A stretch of 64,000 nt of DNA from Ahaetulla prasina (GCF_028640845.1 NC_080539.1:108676054-108740053); one strand, 5' to 3'. Shown: positions 28,462 through 41,541, numbered from the stretch's first letter. Numbers and translations are program-made. The notes: generated from the letters alone by a model not told the origin.

Positions 28462-29716
28462 GAAAAAAATATTTCCTTTCCTTGGAGAATCCATTGAAAG
28501 TGGGAATGCATCGATTACCCAAGAGACAAGCCATGCATATTATAAGAGCCCACCACTGGCTGCAGTTGCCTCTGAGACGGAAAAGCAAAATAATAGAAAG
28601 AATCTGATTAGCATCAACAGGCATTTGAAGGAAACTCCATCAACTGCTCTTTCTGTGGTTGAGGAAACCAGCTTTTTGCCTTGGCAAAGACAAGAAGGGC
28701 CTCCTGTTCCCCCCAGAAGCACCTCTCGGCATTTGACAAGCTCTCTTGCAGACGTTTCCGAAGCATTAGCTAAGCATGTTGAGCAGAGAAATAGCTGCAC
28801 AACCCAAGAACATCCAGATGGAAGTCCATTAATTTATCCAGCTGCTCCACTGACAATGTCAGATGAATGTAAATCTCTTAGTGGGCCTATAGAAAATCAG
28901 GATCAGTATAATGGCCACAAACATCCAGCAACAATTCTTCACAGTGTGTGGTCTTGTGAGGCAAGCAAAATTGAAAATGGACCCGAAAGTGGCTCTTCCA
29001 GACTTGCTCTCCAGAAGTGCTCTTCTGATGGATATATGATGACCCCAAAACAGCATCCCAAATTTCAAAGTAGTGTACATTGTACCAGTAATCCTTACAT
29101 TGCGGCATGTGATACACTGGAAGATTCTGGGTATGAAACTGGAAAGACTCAACGCAATGAAACACTGGAAGCTAAAATTGATGAGTTCAATCGGACTGTA
29201 TTTCATACAGATAAAAGTAAAAAATGTTTGCTGCAGAACCAAACAGAGCTGCCTGGTGTTCCTAAAGCCCATTGTGGACTGCAGGACAGTCTGAACAATG
29301 GGGCACCAAACGAAGAGTCGACTTATGTTTTGAATTCCAAGCTGTCTTCAAAGAAGGAAGAAAAAGCAAATAGGCCCAGTAAAGATATTAAAACAAAACG
29401 ACAACAAAAGCAAATAAACGGAGTTTTAAGTGGCTACCAGCACATGCTTCATGAACATGACTGGTGGCCAAGTAATTTGTCTGGTCGTCCACGATCAGCT
29501 GATTCAAGGTCCAACTATGGTGTTGTTGAGAAGTTGCTGAAAAACTATGAAAAACAAGTGCAATCTGAGGCTGAATTTACTGAGGGCAGCTACAAAAAAA
29601 TGGGCTATTATCCAGTACTCCAGACAGAGCAAGGAAAGCAGGAGCAGCAGAAGAATTCAGTGAGACATCTTGGACTATATACCAAGCATGGAAAAGAGAA
29701 GCAGAAATTTCCTGAG
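28462..29716 (+). CDS. KIAA0408: KIAA0408 coding exon 4 (large exon)
   Basis: The acceptor is TTGCCCATACAG ending at 28461. The first base completes arginine 176, and the exon then encodes residues 177-594. It is mostly disordered and Ser/Lys/Gln-rich. Recognisable islands are GPPVPPRSTSR (255-265, proline-rich, possible SH3 or WW ligand), DEFNRTVFHTD (416-426), and the longest conserved block starting HEHDWWPSNLSGRPRSAD and continuing through SNYGVVEKLL (506-535). The donor is GAG|GTATGC at 29717, phase 0. The frame stays open for 54 further codons into the intron, to 29881. Without the splice the conserved final exon would be lost, so the splice is preferred. Confidence 0.92.
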
Positions 29717-31254
29717 GTATGCTTTGAACATGACATTGGTCTACTTTTAACTTCTTTAAACTGTACATGTTATCCTTCAAGAATTCTGAAACATACCATC
29801 ACTGAGGCTGTTAAAACTGGACTTCAGGACCTGAATCTGAATTCCAGTCATGAAGATTGGTGCAGGACCTATGAGGGCTGATCCTGGTTGCCAAGTATCT
29901 TTTTCTGCTGCCACCTCCTATCTCAAATTTATATCCAGGGATGATGGCTTAGCGCCTGTTCAGAAAGCTGTCAAGCTGAGATTCAGGCATGACTACTATC
30001 TTTAGATCTCTGGAGAGACACTGTCCCTGAGAAATGAATCAAGTGAGAATTCTGAGGTGTTCACTGAGCAGAGTGCCAATTTCCTCATCCCGGATTTAAG
30101 TGTGAGAAAAGGAAAGGTGTATTCTTTCCCATTAACCATCAAACTGTATGGAAGGAGAGTGAGCAAGATTATTTTATTGCTTTACTTTATAACCCCTCCT
30201 CTCAGTTCCAAAGAACTCTAGGCAATGTGCAACATCAAACAAACAGAAAACACAAATCAGGACAGTTTCAAAGACAAAAAAATATAGAAAGCAAAGATAA
30301 AACTCCCAACTCCAACCCAGGATGGATGCCCGTAGTCAGCTGGGGCTCAGAAGTATTGAAATAAAAATAACGGTGGACAGAAATGAAAAGAAAGGTTGAG
30401 AAAGTGATTTAATAAGCTGAAGTCTAAACAGGAAAGTGATAGGAGAACACAGTGGCCAAGTCAAGGTCATATAGCAAACTCTGTAGCTGGGTTTTAGAAG
30501 CTAAATATCAGATGCAAGACACTTGTATTCCATATGCATTTTACATTGTCATACATGGTAAAAGTGTTGTCCAGGTTTCTTTATTATTTCTCCTCTGCAC
30601 AGAATTTTGATCCCTAAAGTCTTTAAAACCACAGCAGAGTTGTTGAAAAGAGCAGAACACACACAATCTGAACCAACTACATGAAGATGCAGAGATGTGT
30701 GTTTAAACAAAAATAGGTCCTGCGGCCTATTTATTTAAAAAAAAATACATAAAAGAATATTATAGTGTATTCAGTTATGATAAGTTGTACAATTAACTAT
30801 GCACTGTCTTTTCTTGGGAATAAACTTACAGGACTAGGCTGAAGTGATAATGCATTCCAATTAGTAATATAATATTTCATTTATCTACAGTACTAACATA
30901 ACATCTGCATTGTCCCACTCTTGGCAATCTTATAGTATAAACATTAATTCAATAAAGTAATGAAAACATTAATAAAACAGGCATGCTGCTCTCCCACTAA
31001 GTTTCCAAGGTCTCCAAGGGCTGTTTAACAGTGAAGGTTTTTAAGAGCCCCCTGTAAGCTAGAAGGGCAGGAGGCCAGCTCTCTATTGATCACATAGAGT
31101 TGGAGCTACAGCCAAAAGGACTTGTCTTCTGGTTCCTGCCCCCTCACTTCATGCTGGGGTGGCTCTCTCCCTGAGCAGAGCCATTGCTTGATGACTTAAC
31201 AGACCAGACAAACTCATTTTGTATAGATAGTCCCTGAAAAAGCCAGCTCCCATT

Positions 31255-31919
31255 GGGCAAAATGAGCCAGCAGTGTGCTGCAGCTGCCAAAAGAGCCAAT
31301 ACAGTTCCAGGCTGCATAAACAGAGGGATAGAATCAAGATCAAGTGAAGTGTTAACAGCACTTTATAATGCCTTGGTAAGGCCACTCTTGGAATATTGCA
31401 TCCAGTTTTGGTCGCCACTATGTAAAAAAGATGTTGAGACTCTAGAAAGAGTGCAGAGAAGAGCAACAAAGATGATTACGGGGACTGGAGGCTAAAACAT
31501 ATGAAGAATGGTTGTTGGAATTGGGTATGTCTAGTTTAATTAAAAGAAGGACTAGGGGTAATGATAGCAGTTACCCCTAATATCCAATATCTCAGAGGTT
31601 GCCACAAAGAAGAAGAAGTCAAGCTATTCTCCAAAGCATGTGAGGGCAGGACAAGAAGCAATAGATAGAAACTAATCAAGGAGAGAAGCAACCTAGAACT
31701 AAGGAGAAATTTCCTGACAGTTAGAACAATTAATCAGTGGAACAATTTGCCTACAGAAGTTGTGAATGCTCCAACACTGGAAGTTTTTAAGAAGAAACTG
31801 GATAACCATTTGTCTAAAATGGTATAGGGTTTCCTGCCTAAGCAGGGGGTTGGACTAAAAGACCTCCAAGGTCCCTTCCAACTCTGTTTATTCTATTCTA
31901 TTCTATTCTATTCTATTCA
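31255..31919 (+). mobile_element. CR1 LINE, 5'-truncated, with AATAG tail
   Basis: The frame from about 31260 reads [18 protein letters not shown] then [17 protein letters not shown], the C-terminal part of CR1 ORF2. It frameshifts near 31490 and continues to GGTTGGACTAAAAGACC and CAACTCTGTTTA. It ends in (TTCTA)n at 31896-31917. The tail is the AATAG-class microsatellite known to be seeded by CR1 elements in snakes. Confidence 0.9.
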
Positions 31920-32519
31920 CCAGTATCCCAGTTGAAAGGGGTTCATGAGTTACCCCATTAATCTTCCTAGTCTTACATTGAAATCAGTGGGATGGAGTCA
32001 AAGGTGTGTCCCTGCATGGGGGCAAGGAAATACATGATTGTGCTCATGTAACATTGGATCAAGATATAGCAGTATCTAGTGAACTGAGTGCTAAAAGAGC
32101 TTGATAAATAATAGCAATAAAACCAATATTACAGAGAAATAAAATGAAATGGCATTTTTGATCAAGTGTGTAAATGCAGCATTTGGAAAAGTTAGTTATC
32201 ATGAAGTAAGATGTCATGAAGGGAAGGAGCTCTTTCCTGTAAAAACAGGGCAATTGTTGACAAATCATTGAGGCAACTAACTGTCCAATATTCTTTTTCT
32301 TTGCTGGTACATATTTATTTTTATTTAATATTTATTTAATTTGCAATTCTGATATTTACATACCTCTGAGGAGGAATTACAGTGATTAAACCCAACCATA
32401 AAATATAATCAGTACAGAGAGAAGTGCAGAAGTTTAAAGAAGCACTGCAGAAGCGTCGACCAAAACACAATTCTGCCTAAACCCAGGGGCTTTTTGTTAA
32501 TATGAAATAGAGGAAACTG

Positions 32520-32670
32520 AGTTTCACTTCTCATCTAGGAAGCTTCTTGGATGAGAAGCAAAACGACTTCAAGGAAAAAACCAGAAAGTCCAGTTGCCTT
32601 TTGAAAAAGCATCTTTGGGACAACCATAACTTGGATGACTGAGAATCTCCATAGACATCAATATTATGTG
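32520..32670 (+). repeat. Penelope-like terminal-repeat fragment
   Basis: AAGCTTCTTGGATGAGAAGC, CCAGAAAGTCCAGTTGCC and TTTGGGACAACCATAAC are shared with the arrangement at 51583-52185. No coding part is present. Confidence 0.55.
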
Positions 32671-33334
32671 CATTTCAACATAATATGCAGATTTAACCCA
32701 AGTAAAGTCAGATACAGAATTTTTTGCATAATTTGAATTGAAGCTGTTCAATAGAGAGACTGTGAAACTCAGTCTCTCTATTTGTATGGTAACAAGGCTG
32801 TAAGTGTAATGCACACATGCATACCTTTTCATGGCTTTTTATCCATAAAGTACTTAAATACAGCAAAAGCAATTCAAAGATCCTAATGGGTAATGTGCAG
32901 ACAAGTTGCCATTTAATCCTTCAGTGCCTTATCTTGGGGTGCAATAAATTGTTTACGCATTTAAGATCCTGAATACATATTGACATGCATGACAAAGTCA
33001 TCAAATGGCTGTTTACTTTGCAGCTCAGCTCTTTCTAGCAGTTGGCGGGGCAAAAAAGAGGGTAATCTGCTTTCAATCTAAATTAACGCCACTTTTGCAT
33101 TTTGTGTCTTACTTACATGTCACATACTTCTTTGACATGTGCAAGAGTTCTTTGGTCATTACATCTATACATTACTATGCAAATGGTAGATACATTCTCC
33201 AGATCTTTTAATAGCTTGAGGCCACCTGTTGTAAACTGACCACATTCACCATGCCATTCTCTTCAGATTCCTTGGATGCTTTTGAAGGGTTTTGTTTGGA
33301 GATCTTAACCCAAGCAGATACATTTGTGTTCTAG

Positions 33335-33481
<147 letters not shown>

Positions 33482-34003
33482 GACATTTCAGCGGGTCTGA
33501 ACCTAGTTGTGGATTCAGGACTGATGTGAAAGTACCATGTTTTTTGAAACACTCTTTTCCATATTCACAACTAGAACTAGTTATGCAACTCTACTTCATT
33601 GGTCAATAATAACTATCTTTTTGACTTGCTGAAAAACTCTTTGGATTCTTGGATCATTCTTACTGTCTTCAGTGTTTTATCAGTTAGATAAGGATTCCCT
33701 TTTCCCTGAATATGTATGTGTATATATGTATATGTATACATATATTACTCATAGTAATTTTTCTTTGAATATAATGTCATTATTCATCTCCTTAATATGT
33801 TTTTAATTTAAATTGAGTGCTGTACATTCTGACTTCCCCCACAAAGGGTAGGAAGAAATGCTGTGTGCATGATCATGTCATGTTAGATGCATGTGTTGAA
33901 ATAGCAAGTGCATTTAGTTTGTAACTACTATAGAAAAGATTATTGCCATACCAAGATGCCTACATATAGTCATGCAGTTTTCAAGGTTTGAGATTTGTTT
34001 GAA

Positions 34004-34052
34004 GGAATGAATGAATGAATGAATGAATTGAATGAATGAATGAATGAATGAA
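34004..34052. repeat. (GAAT)n microsatellite
   Basis: About twelve GAAT units with one extra T in the middle. Confidence 0.95.
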
Positions 34053-35159
34053 AATATATCAATATAGTCCCTGGGAGAAATGCTGGATTATGCAAAAGCC
34101 CATCTAGTCCAACATGCTATGTCTCCCAGGGGCCAATACATCCCAGGAAAATATATCCCTGCCAATACTTACATTCTGTATATCTTTTATCTTTTACAAG
34201 TCTAGCATTTAATATAAAAAAATTAACTTTATGCATTTTTTAAAAAAAAATGCATGCTAGCAGATAGAAAGTTATTTGCAATGATGTCATAGAAGCTGAA
34301 TGGACTGGTTTTTCATTCATGCTTCACGTGTCACTTTTAATCTGCCATTATTGAAATGTTGCAATGCTCAATCTGATGTTTTACTAACATATTTTTTTCC
34401 AATTCAAAGCATCTACTTATAACTATTAGCTTTGCTGAATGTACAAGCATTTCTAAAAAGAATGTCTATTATTTCATTCAGTATTACTGTATGTGTCTTA
34501 GAAACTAGACTCAGATAATAGCATCAGAAGATACTTGTTGGATCGTGTCACACGCCCATCCTGTCCCCGTGACCATCTATATGCAGTAGGACATGAAGCG
34601 GAAAGCCTCTTCTTTTCACCCCTAGCAGTTAGTATTTCAGGTAGTCTGTTTTTGAACTTGGAGATAACACACAGTAGTTCTTGACACCCATGGGAAGCTT
34701 ATTTGATCAGCAGTATGGGTTGAGTCTGGGGAAAGAAGGAGACAGAGGTCTACTCAGCATCTCAAAAGCAAAGCTAAACTTATCAAGAGACACAGATCTT
34801 TCCATGCAATTTAACCCTTGTCCTGATATGACCACTTGTGCCAGCTGCACCCAGGGATAGATACATGTGCATTGTAACAATGTCTAGACATGCAAACAGA
34901 TAAATTAATGGCATGGAGACAAGCTTTACAAATGGTACTTGTGATCACATGATGGCTCATGTAGTTTTTTAATTCCACTTATTAGCCTTTTTCTCCATTT
35001 GCCTCAATGTGAAAGTTTAGGAAATAGCCTTGAAAGATAAGAGGAAGAGCCGTCAACAAGGAAACGGCCACACAATCAGGTCTTCGAGCCCGGGCTAAAA
35101 AAGCAATGTGAGAAAATGTTTTTGACAAGCTTCTCCCTAGTTCATCCAGATGAAATGAG

Positions 35160-35282
35160 CAAAGGGGAAGCACATTCAGATTTGCAAGATTCTGTTACTA
35201 GAGCTGTTACAATAAAAGTAGTCTTGATCTATATGATATTGGTTTCATAGCCTGGTCCACCTTGTAGGGCTGACACCCAGTA
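35160..35282 (+). repeat. LTR 3'-end fragment
   Basis: GCAAGATTCTGTTACTAGAG, ACAATAAAAGTAG and AGCCTGGTCCACCTTGTAGG align in order with 7605-7700 and 8775-8890. This copy ends in GGGCTGACAC and is the best preserved of the three. Confidence 0.45.
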
Positions 35283-35632
35283 TGTTTTAAAGGAATAGTG
35301 AAATCACATACAGAATTAACGTTAAGATTTTCCTGGATCAGGATTTCTCCATATGGATTCAGTTACTTTCTTATTTGATTGCCTACCTGCACTTAGAGAT
35401 TCTAGTCTTTAGTAAAGCAAAGTTAAAGCATGGAGGCAGATAGATAAGCAATATTATGGCTATCTGCCATGAACCTACTTTTTTGGACTTGTACTCAGCA
35501 GTGACGGCAGCTACCAGTTTACCATGATAAATAGAACCAGATCTGGCAAGTACTTGGATGGAAGCTCAGCAGGAATCCCAGAGCTCTATATTAGATGAAA
35601 AACCAAAACAACTGTGTCAGAAAAAAAACAAT

Positions 35633-35830
35633 CATTGGTGGGTTGTTACCGGTTCGTCCCCATTCGGGCAAACTGGTAGTGGCGGCAGTGGAAGGCTCTG
35701 CCCACCCACTCGGGCATCTCTGTGCATGCGCAGAAGCTTTTGCACATGTGCAGAAGTGTCGTGCGTGCGCAAGTGCACGCACGCCCACGAGCAAACCAGT
35801 AGCAGCCGAAATTGAAACCCACTATTGGAA
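35633..35830. mobile_element. hAT element of the GTGGGTTG-CTACCGGTT type
   Basis: The left part TGGTGGGTTGTTACCGGTTC and the right part CGAAATTGAAACCCACTA are inverted ends, as in the element at 47533-47668. The interior holds GCGC-rich alternating CACATGTGCAGAAG and GTGCGTGCGCAAGTGCACGC. A clean target duplication is not readable. Confidence 0.7.
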
Positions 35831-36674
35831 TCAATGGCAAACCATTCTAATCTGTTAGCAAACAAAGGGTCATGCCTACATAGCTTCCAGAAGTTGAGCT
35901 TGATTTAAGGAAGGCGTTATTTTACTGAACTTCAGATAGCCAAGGCAACTCCGTAATTCTGCTCCCGTGACTGATAGAAATGGCTCTCAGTTATGAGTTC
36001 ACTTGATTTTGGCACAGGCTTGACAGAGTGTGTAAATATTGCGTCCAGATGGGATTGCTGTGGTGCCAGAAATCCTAGACGAATGCCATTACAGGCATGT
36101 ATTTCCCTTAATCTATCTCTTGTGTTGTTGGCTGTTGATATGCTATGTATGTAGCCTGGTTTATTTCTCTTACCAGCAACTGAATGAAATATCAAATCTG
36201 CAAAGCTGCCTTATGGAAAGTCATTAAAAATCTTCTTCCTCTTTAGGGGTCCATCCAATCATTGAATGGCAATTACCTGGCTGAGCTAGAACAAAGAAGG
36301 AGTTCGGTTATATCAGTTTGGTCTTTAATCTCTCCTCCACCACACATCAGAAAAAGTAGCATTTCGGGCCAAAACAACTCTGATATATCTACCTAAGGGG
36401 GTCTGTTCTTAGTATAACAAAGAAAAGGAGACCCTTCCATTGCTTTTGTGAAGTAATCATGAAACCTTGAAGAAAATTGTTGTATTTTTCAGAAAGAAAT
36501 TATATTATTATTGCCTTGCCATAAGACCCCGACAGAATTGCTTGGCATATATAATGCAGTAATTAGTTTTATTGAACCTTCTCACAGCAGTCCATAGGTC
36601 GTATCCCATGTTAATTCATTTTCACATTCACATTCACGTTCCCATGTTTTATGATATTTTGTGAGTAACAAAAT

Positions 36675-37009
36675 AGGGGGGCATGGTGGCTAGCGGTTAA
36701 GACGCTGAGATTATCAACCAGAAGGTTGGCAATTCAAGACCCAAGTACCATGTTATGGGGTGAGCTCCCATTACTCATCCAGCTACTGCCCACCTAGTAG
36801 TTTGAAAGCATGTAAAGGCAAGTAGATAGATATGTACCACTTCAGTGGGAAAGTAACAGCATTCCGTGCACCTTGACATATAGTATGCTGGGCACATGAC
36901 CACAGAAGTGTCTTTGGACAATGCTGACTCCCTCAGCTAAAAAATGGAGATGAGCACTGCCCTCTGGAGTTGGCATGACCAGACACGGGAAATCTTTACC
37001 TTTCTTTAG
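36675..37009 (+). mobile_element. squamate tRNA-headed SINE (Sauria SINE-like), + strand
   Basis: The tRNA-like head GCATGGTGGCTAGCGGTTAA has A-box spacing followed by GGCAATTCAAGACC as a degenerate B box. The body matches GAGCTCCCATTACTCATCC and AACAGCATTCCGTGCACC, and the end is GAAATCTTTACCTTTCTTT. The minus-strand copy at 50571-50911 has the same order. Confidence 0.85.
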
Positions 37010-37107
37010 TCAGTTTCTTTAGTCAGTAACAAAAAACACTGCAAACTATTCAATCTTTTTTCTTCCCCCATAAGCTTTGGACATTTTATGAAGAATTGCC
37101 CATCAAC

Positions 37108-37380
37108 TCTGGTGGCTCAGCAGATTAAGTCTGTCTGTTATTAACACAGCTGCTTGCAATTATTGCAGGTTCAAGTCCCACCAGGCCCAAGGTTGACTCA
37201 GCCTTCCATCCTTTATAAGGTAGGTAAAATGAGGACCCAGATTGTTGGGGGCAATAAAAAGTTGACTTTGTATATAATATACAAATGGATGAAGACTATT
37301 GCTTAACACAGTGTAAGCCGCCCTTACACTGTCTTCGGAGTCTTCGGAGAAAGGCGGGATATAAATTCAAATTTAAAAAA
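37108..37380 (+). mobile_element. tRNA-derived SINE, second family
   Basis: The head is CTGGTGGCTCAGCAGATTAA with GCAGGTTCAAGTCCCACC as a good B box. The body is GACTCAGCCTTCCATCC and AAAATGAGGACCCAGATTG, and the 3' end GGCGGGATATAAATTCAAA resembles a LINE tail. A related copy lies on the minus strand at 59351-59557. Confidence 0.85.
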
Positions 37381-38507
37381 ACACCTCCAACTCTATGACA
37401 AGTTTTGTTTTTCTTCAAGGGAGAGCTAAAATTCTAAGGATGTGGGCTTCTGCCAATTCCTATAATTCCCAAGTTATTTTTTAAATTGTGTAACTGCTGT
37501 ACGTAGTAATATATTTGCTTCTTTTTGTTCTCTTACAACTCCGCTGTTTATTTGTATACTGGTAAAATAACAGTTATTGTAGCAATGTAGAAAATACAGA
37601 ATGCCTTCCACCAATGAGTTTTACATGGGAACCTCAATATGATTTAGCTTTACTGGTATAAGAAGCCTTCCCATTTACTGGCCCGGAAAAGTGCCACCAG
37701 GGTCCCTCACAGTAATTTCCGGTCAATGGGAAAGATAATTTTTAAAACAATCTCTGCTTTTCCCAAGTCACATCCACACTACTGAAATTTAGCAGCTTTA
37801 GAAAGTGATACAAGTTCACCCCAGAATTTTTGTCACATACACGTTCCGTTGTCAAATACTGAACAGTAAAAAATGAAATTATTTTTGGAGCCTAGAACAA
37901 TTTGCTAATCTGAGCGTTCACAAATGTTGCTGGGGATAGTAGCTACAACTGTTGTAAATAAGCAAACTCCCTCCACTCATTCGTCAAACATATGGAAGCT
38001 TGTTGAATCTAGTTTTGGATTTGCCCATCAATATCATACTGATTTGTTTAGAAATCAAATCTGACCTTGTGTACCTGGCCGATTTATCTAAAATCAGAAC
38101 AAAACTGCATTTTGCTTTATTGGGAGTCTATATTTTTGTTGACATTATTCTTGCTTTTCCACATTTTCTAGCTGAACTCTCACTTAGCAACCTTTATTTG
38201 TTATTGTAATATTAGATGGGAATTGCCTGCAGCGTTATCAGTACTGTAAACCCAATCTGAATCCTTCTAGTTGCTTCAGGATCTTCTTTAAAACATCCTG
38301 GCCTGATTTTCTCCACTTATATAAAGAGTGAATTCTTGCTTGGTGGATCTTCTAGATCTAGTTTTTATTATTGTCCCCCACACATATCAACATACACGTA
38401 TTGAGGCAATCATATGTGTAGACCTTTCATGAAAATTCCTGGTTGCAAAAATGTGACCACACTCTTCCAACATTGCAGGGAACAGAAACTTAGGAAGAAA
38501 AAGTATT

Positions 38508-38899
38508 TGTCAGGGTTCCAAGTAACACCCCCAACCAAAGAAAACTCTGAGTCTTGAGTTTCCTCGAAGTTCCATTTTATTAGAGATGTCATATTGGCAC
38601 ATCTGGGAAAACTGGAATCTGAAAGTTTCCAGGTATTCCCCACCCAAAGGAAAGTTCAAGTCCCTGCCCAACACCCACATGTCCATCGCATGGTCCAATC
38701 AAAGCACAGTCCCAACTGGAGATGCCTCCCAGTTTCAGCCGTCCAGGTGCAGGGCATGATGTCCTTGACTTTCTGAGAAAGGAATGTTGTTATGACTATA
38801 TATCGCCCTGGCTCCATACAATCCCCCTCCCAGTTTCCCACAGTAGTAAACGTGGCAGGCCTGAAGAGCCAACAAAAAAGAAGGCTTCCAGGCCTGACA
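38508..38899. mobile_element. solo LTR (TGTCAGG...CCTGACA)
   Basis: The sequence starts TGTCAGGGTTCCAAG and ends CCAGGCCTGACA, short inverted ends typical of an LTR. The flanking five bases GTATT and GGATT match at four positions. The body (CCATTTTATTAGAGATGTCA, GTGGTCCAATCAAAGCACAG-like) is non-coding. I have seen this repeat type in snake sequence. Strand is uncertain. Confidence 0.6.
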
Positions 38900-41464
38900 G
38901 GATTGTTCTGGAATCCTTGTGTGTCTCTGCATGGTGCCAGAGTACAAAGTTCAGTGATACCATAGTACTCATTTTTCTATTATGTGGAAAGAGGAGATGG
39001 AGATTTTTAATACTCCCAAGAACTGTGACAGGTCACCTTAGAAATAAATCTCCATAGGATGGTGGGACATACTGTATCATCTAATATTTATGCCCCTATA
39101 CTATCTTGAGATGTCATCAAACTGAGGTTTGTGCCTTAATCACCTTCAGTTAATAGTATCTTGGAAAGGTATTGTAAAGTCTCAACCAAATGGCTGCCCA
39201 TTTCCCCTTACATGGTTGAACTATTGTTCAACCTATAATGAGCTGTTGGTTGTTATATTGTCATTTATTAGAACACGTCTGCATTTTGATACAGAATATA
39301 TTAAATCTATTCAAATCTTGGGTTGTTTCTAGGAACATAGAGCAATACTCCTTGTTCTGTGAGTATTTTACAAATCGTGTTTAGAATTCCTTGTATAGGC
39401 AGCAGTCACACAAATGCAGTAGCTCATTTTAATGCCGAACCCAGTAGAAAACAAGCAAATTACCGAAGGATGAGAACTAATTAATTTAGCATGGTAAAAT
39501 TTTATTCCCAAGACCGAATATGGAAAAATAGCAGAGAAGAAATTTAAGACGGTATTGGGTCCCTCCAGCAATTCGTTCTTTCTTTTTTTAAACAAAATCA
39601 CAAATACAAAAGATACAATTAAAAAAAACAATATTTTGTCCACAGTTACATTTTTCTATTTGTTTTGTTGAAATGTTCTATCGTATTTCTTCTTTTGGAA
39701 GAGTGACTTGAAATTTTGCCAAGGTATATAGCCTGCATGACTGAGGGGGTCAACAATCCCTATAAACACTGTCCATATCGAGGTTTCTTTAATAAAATGC
39801 TTAGCTAATCTTTGTGTGCAATGGCTCCTTCACGTTCCCTTACATAGAAGTTGTCAGACATTATCACCTTGTCTGAGCTGAAATAGAAAACCCCTACACA
39901 GCTTAGACTCGCCTGTAATTTCTGCAATAAAATATGACATCTGCAGCAAGGGGAAAGCAGAATTAGATCTATGTGCTTTTTGCTGTTGACAACAACTTCC
40001 ATCCATTCACAGTTCCAGAACTGAGACTTAGCAATAAAAACAAATGCTAGACTGAGGCCTGATACGAAGACTAAAACTTGATTCTGCTTCATATGGTAGT
40101 ACCTGCAGGCTTCCCACACTCCCCGAATGAACCCATTTTTGGTCCCCTGAGTTCAATTATGCCAATTCTGGTTATGTATATCTGGTCTTGGGTTGTGCTA
40201 TGATTCATCTTCTTGTTGGCCTAGAGTCAATGTTTCCATTCTTGTGCATAAAACAACAAAAGTTTGGATCACAGTATGAAGCTAGTACTATTATAATTTG
40301 ATGCCAGTATTTGTTTACATCTAGAACTAAAGAAAACTAAACTATGAGAACTGAAATCTATTCCTCCTTGGATCAGATCAAAACCCATTCTTAGAGGGGC
40401 CAAGAAGCTAATGAGAAGGATATGATAGTGTTAATCCATTCCCACAGTGGGTCAACTGTAGTGGCATTTAAGAATACAGTTTGTGATTCAAGGAACAACA
40501 TACTTCTTCAGTGGAGTAGCTGCTGATAAGTCTATCATACATTTGTTGTGTCCTTCTAAAGCAATTAAATTGAGGGCTATCAGAAGAATTATCTCCATAT
40601 TTGTATGAGGTGGTTGCGAAGCACTTCTTTTAATTGGTCCCTTCCATCTATTCTATTTATTATTTGATTTTTAATAATGGCCCTTTCCATTTAGTTTCAA
40701 TGGATTACTCTGAGTTGAAATCATAGGAAGGGGGAAAGAATTTTATCTCCTCTTTTTTATATCAAACATTATATATACAGTAGTTAAGTTCTTTCTAAGC
40801 AGAACAACAAAACAAAAACAAAAAGGTCATTTTTCCTTGCTGTACATGTTTTCTAGTCTTTTGGTTAACTTCTTTTTGCCGTTTTGCCAGTTCATGGATT
40901 TACTATAAAATGTGCAGTGACCAAAACTGAATACTCCCAACTATTATCACGCCATAGATTTATAGAAGAGCATTAATATGGTAGCAATTTAGAGTACATT
41001 TGCAACTTATTATGGAATGTACTCTCTCTTTATAGCAATTGCACTGCTATCTCCAACTCCATTAGGAGAACCATTGCTGCTGTTGTTCTTATTGCCATAA
41101 ACATGCTTTCATTCAGTTTGCCATTTTAAAGTCCATGCAGCTAGTTGGCAGTCTTTTAAACCTTGCAGGTCTGGCAAAATTAAGAAACAAGAACCTCTTA
41201 GACTTGTAGAAAGTTATTTATTGCCAATATGAAACTGTATTTTGAAGGATTGTCAGAGCAGTTCTCCTTATTAACTTATGCTCAGCATAAAGCAGGCAGA
41301 GTTGTTCTTTTTTTTCTCCACACTTCCCTTCCTTCTTGCTTGGGTGGCAGTTCTCTTCCACAATTGTACAGTGTTCTTCTTTCTTTTCTCAGAGTTTGCT
41401 AGATATTTCATCATACTATCTCATCCAATAAAGGAGAATATCTGTAGCTCAGGGTTGAAATGAG

Positions 41465-41503
41465 ACATTTCATTACCCAAACTAGGTAACATCATCAGTG
41501 CTG
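41465..41503 (-). ncRNA. hammerhead-ribozyme-like motif, copy B
   Basis: The minus strand reads CAGCA, CTGATGA, the TTACC/GGTAA stem with loop TAGTTTG, GAAA, T and GTC. The core is intact and followed by a GUC-type cleavage triplet. Helix I pairing downstream (TCATTTC) is poor. Confidence 0.4.
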
Positions 41504-41541
41504 CTGATGTTACCTAGTTTGGGTAATGAAACATCTGCAAG
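41499..41541 (+). ncRNA. hammerhead-ribozyme-like motif, copy C
   Basis: The plus strand reads CTGATG, TTACC, TAGTTTG, GGTAAT, GAAA, C, ATC, TGCAAG. The distal part is the best preserved of the set, but the core lacks the terminal A of CTGATGA. Confidence 0.35.

Larger units (their letters stand above)
29717..33334 (+). other. KIAA0408 intron 4
   Basis: It contains a 165-bp in-frame open extension of exon 4 (to 29881), a CR1 fragment (31255-31919) and a Penelope-like tail fragment (32520-32670). LINE-like AT-rich tracts lie near 30170-30430 and 32310-32420. The last 660 bases before the terminal exon look single-copy. Confidence 0.7.

Noticed and set aside
28859..29272. Minus-strand frame of 137 codons
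   Set aside because: It is a shadow of KIAA0408 exon 4, which has recognised protein and correct splice phases on the plus strand.
32520..32600. Second hammerhead-like motif (GGATGAGAAGCGAAACGTC type) in the other Penelope-like repeat
   Set aside because: The text resembles a hammerhead core, but the essential CU before GAUGA is replaced and the flanks do not pair as helix I.
36675..37380. tRNA genes suggested by A- and B-box-like words
   Set aside because: They are the tRNA-like heads of SINEs followed by SINE bodies, and no cloverleaf with an intact anticodon arm is present.
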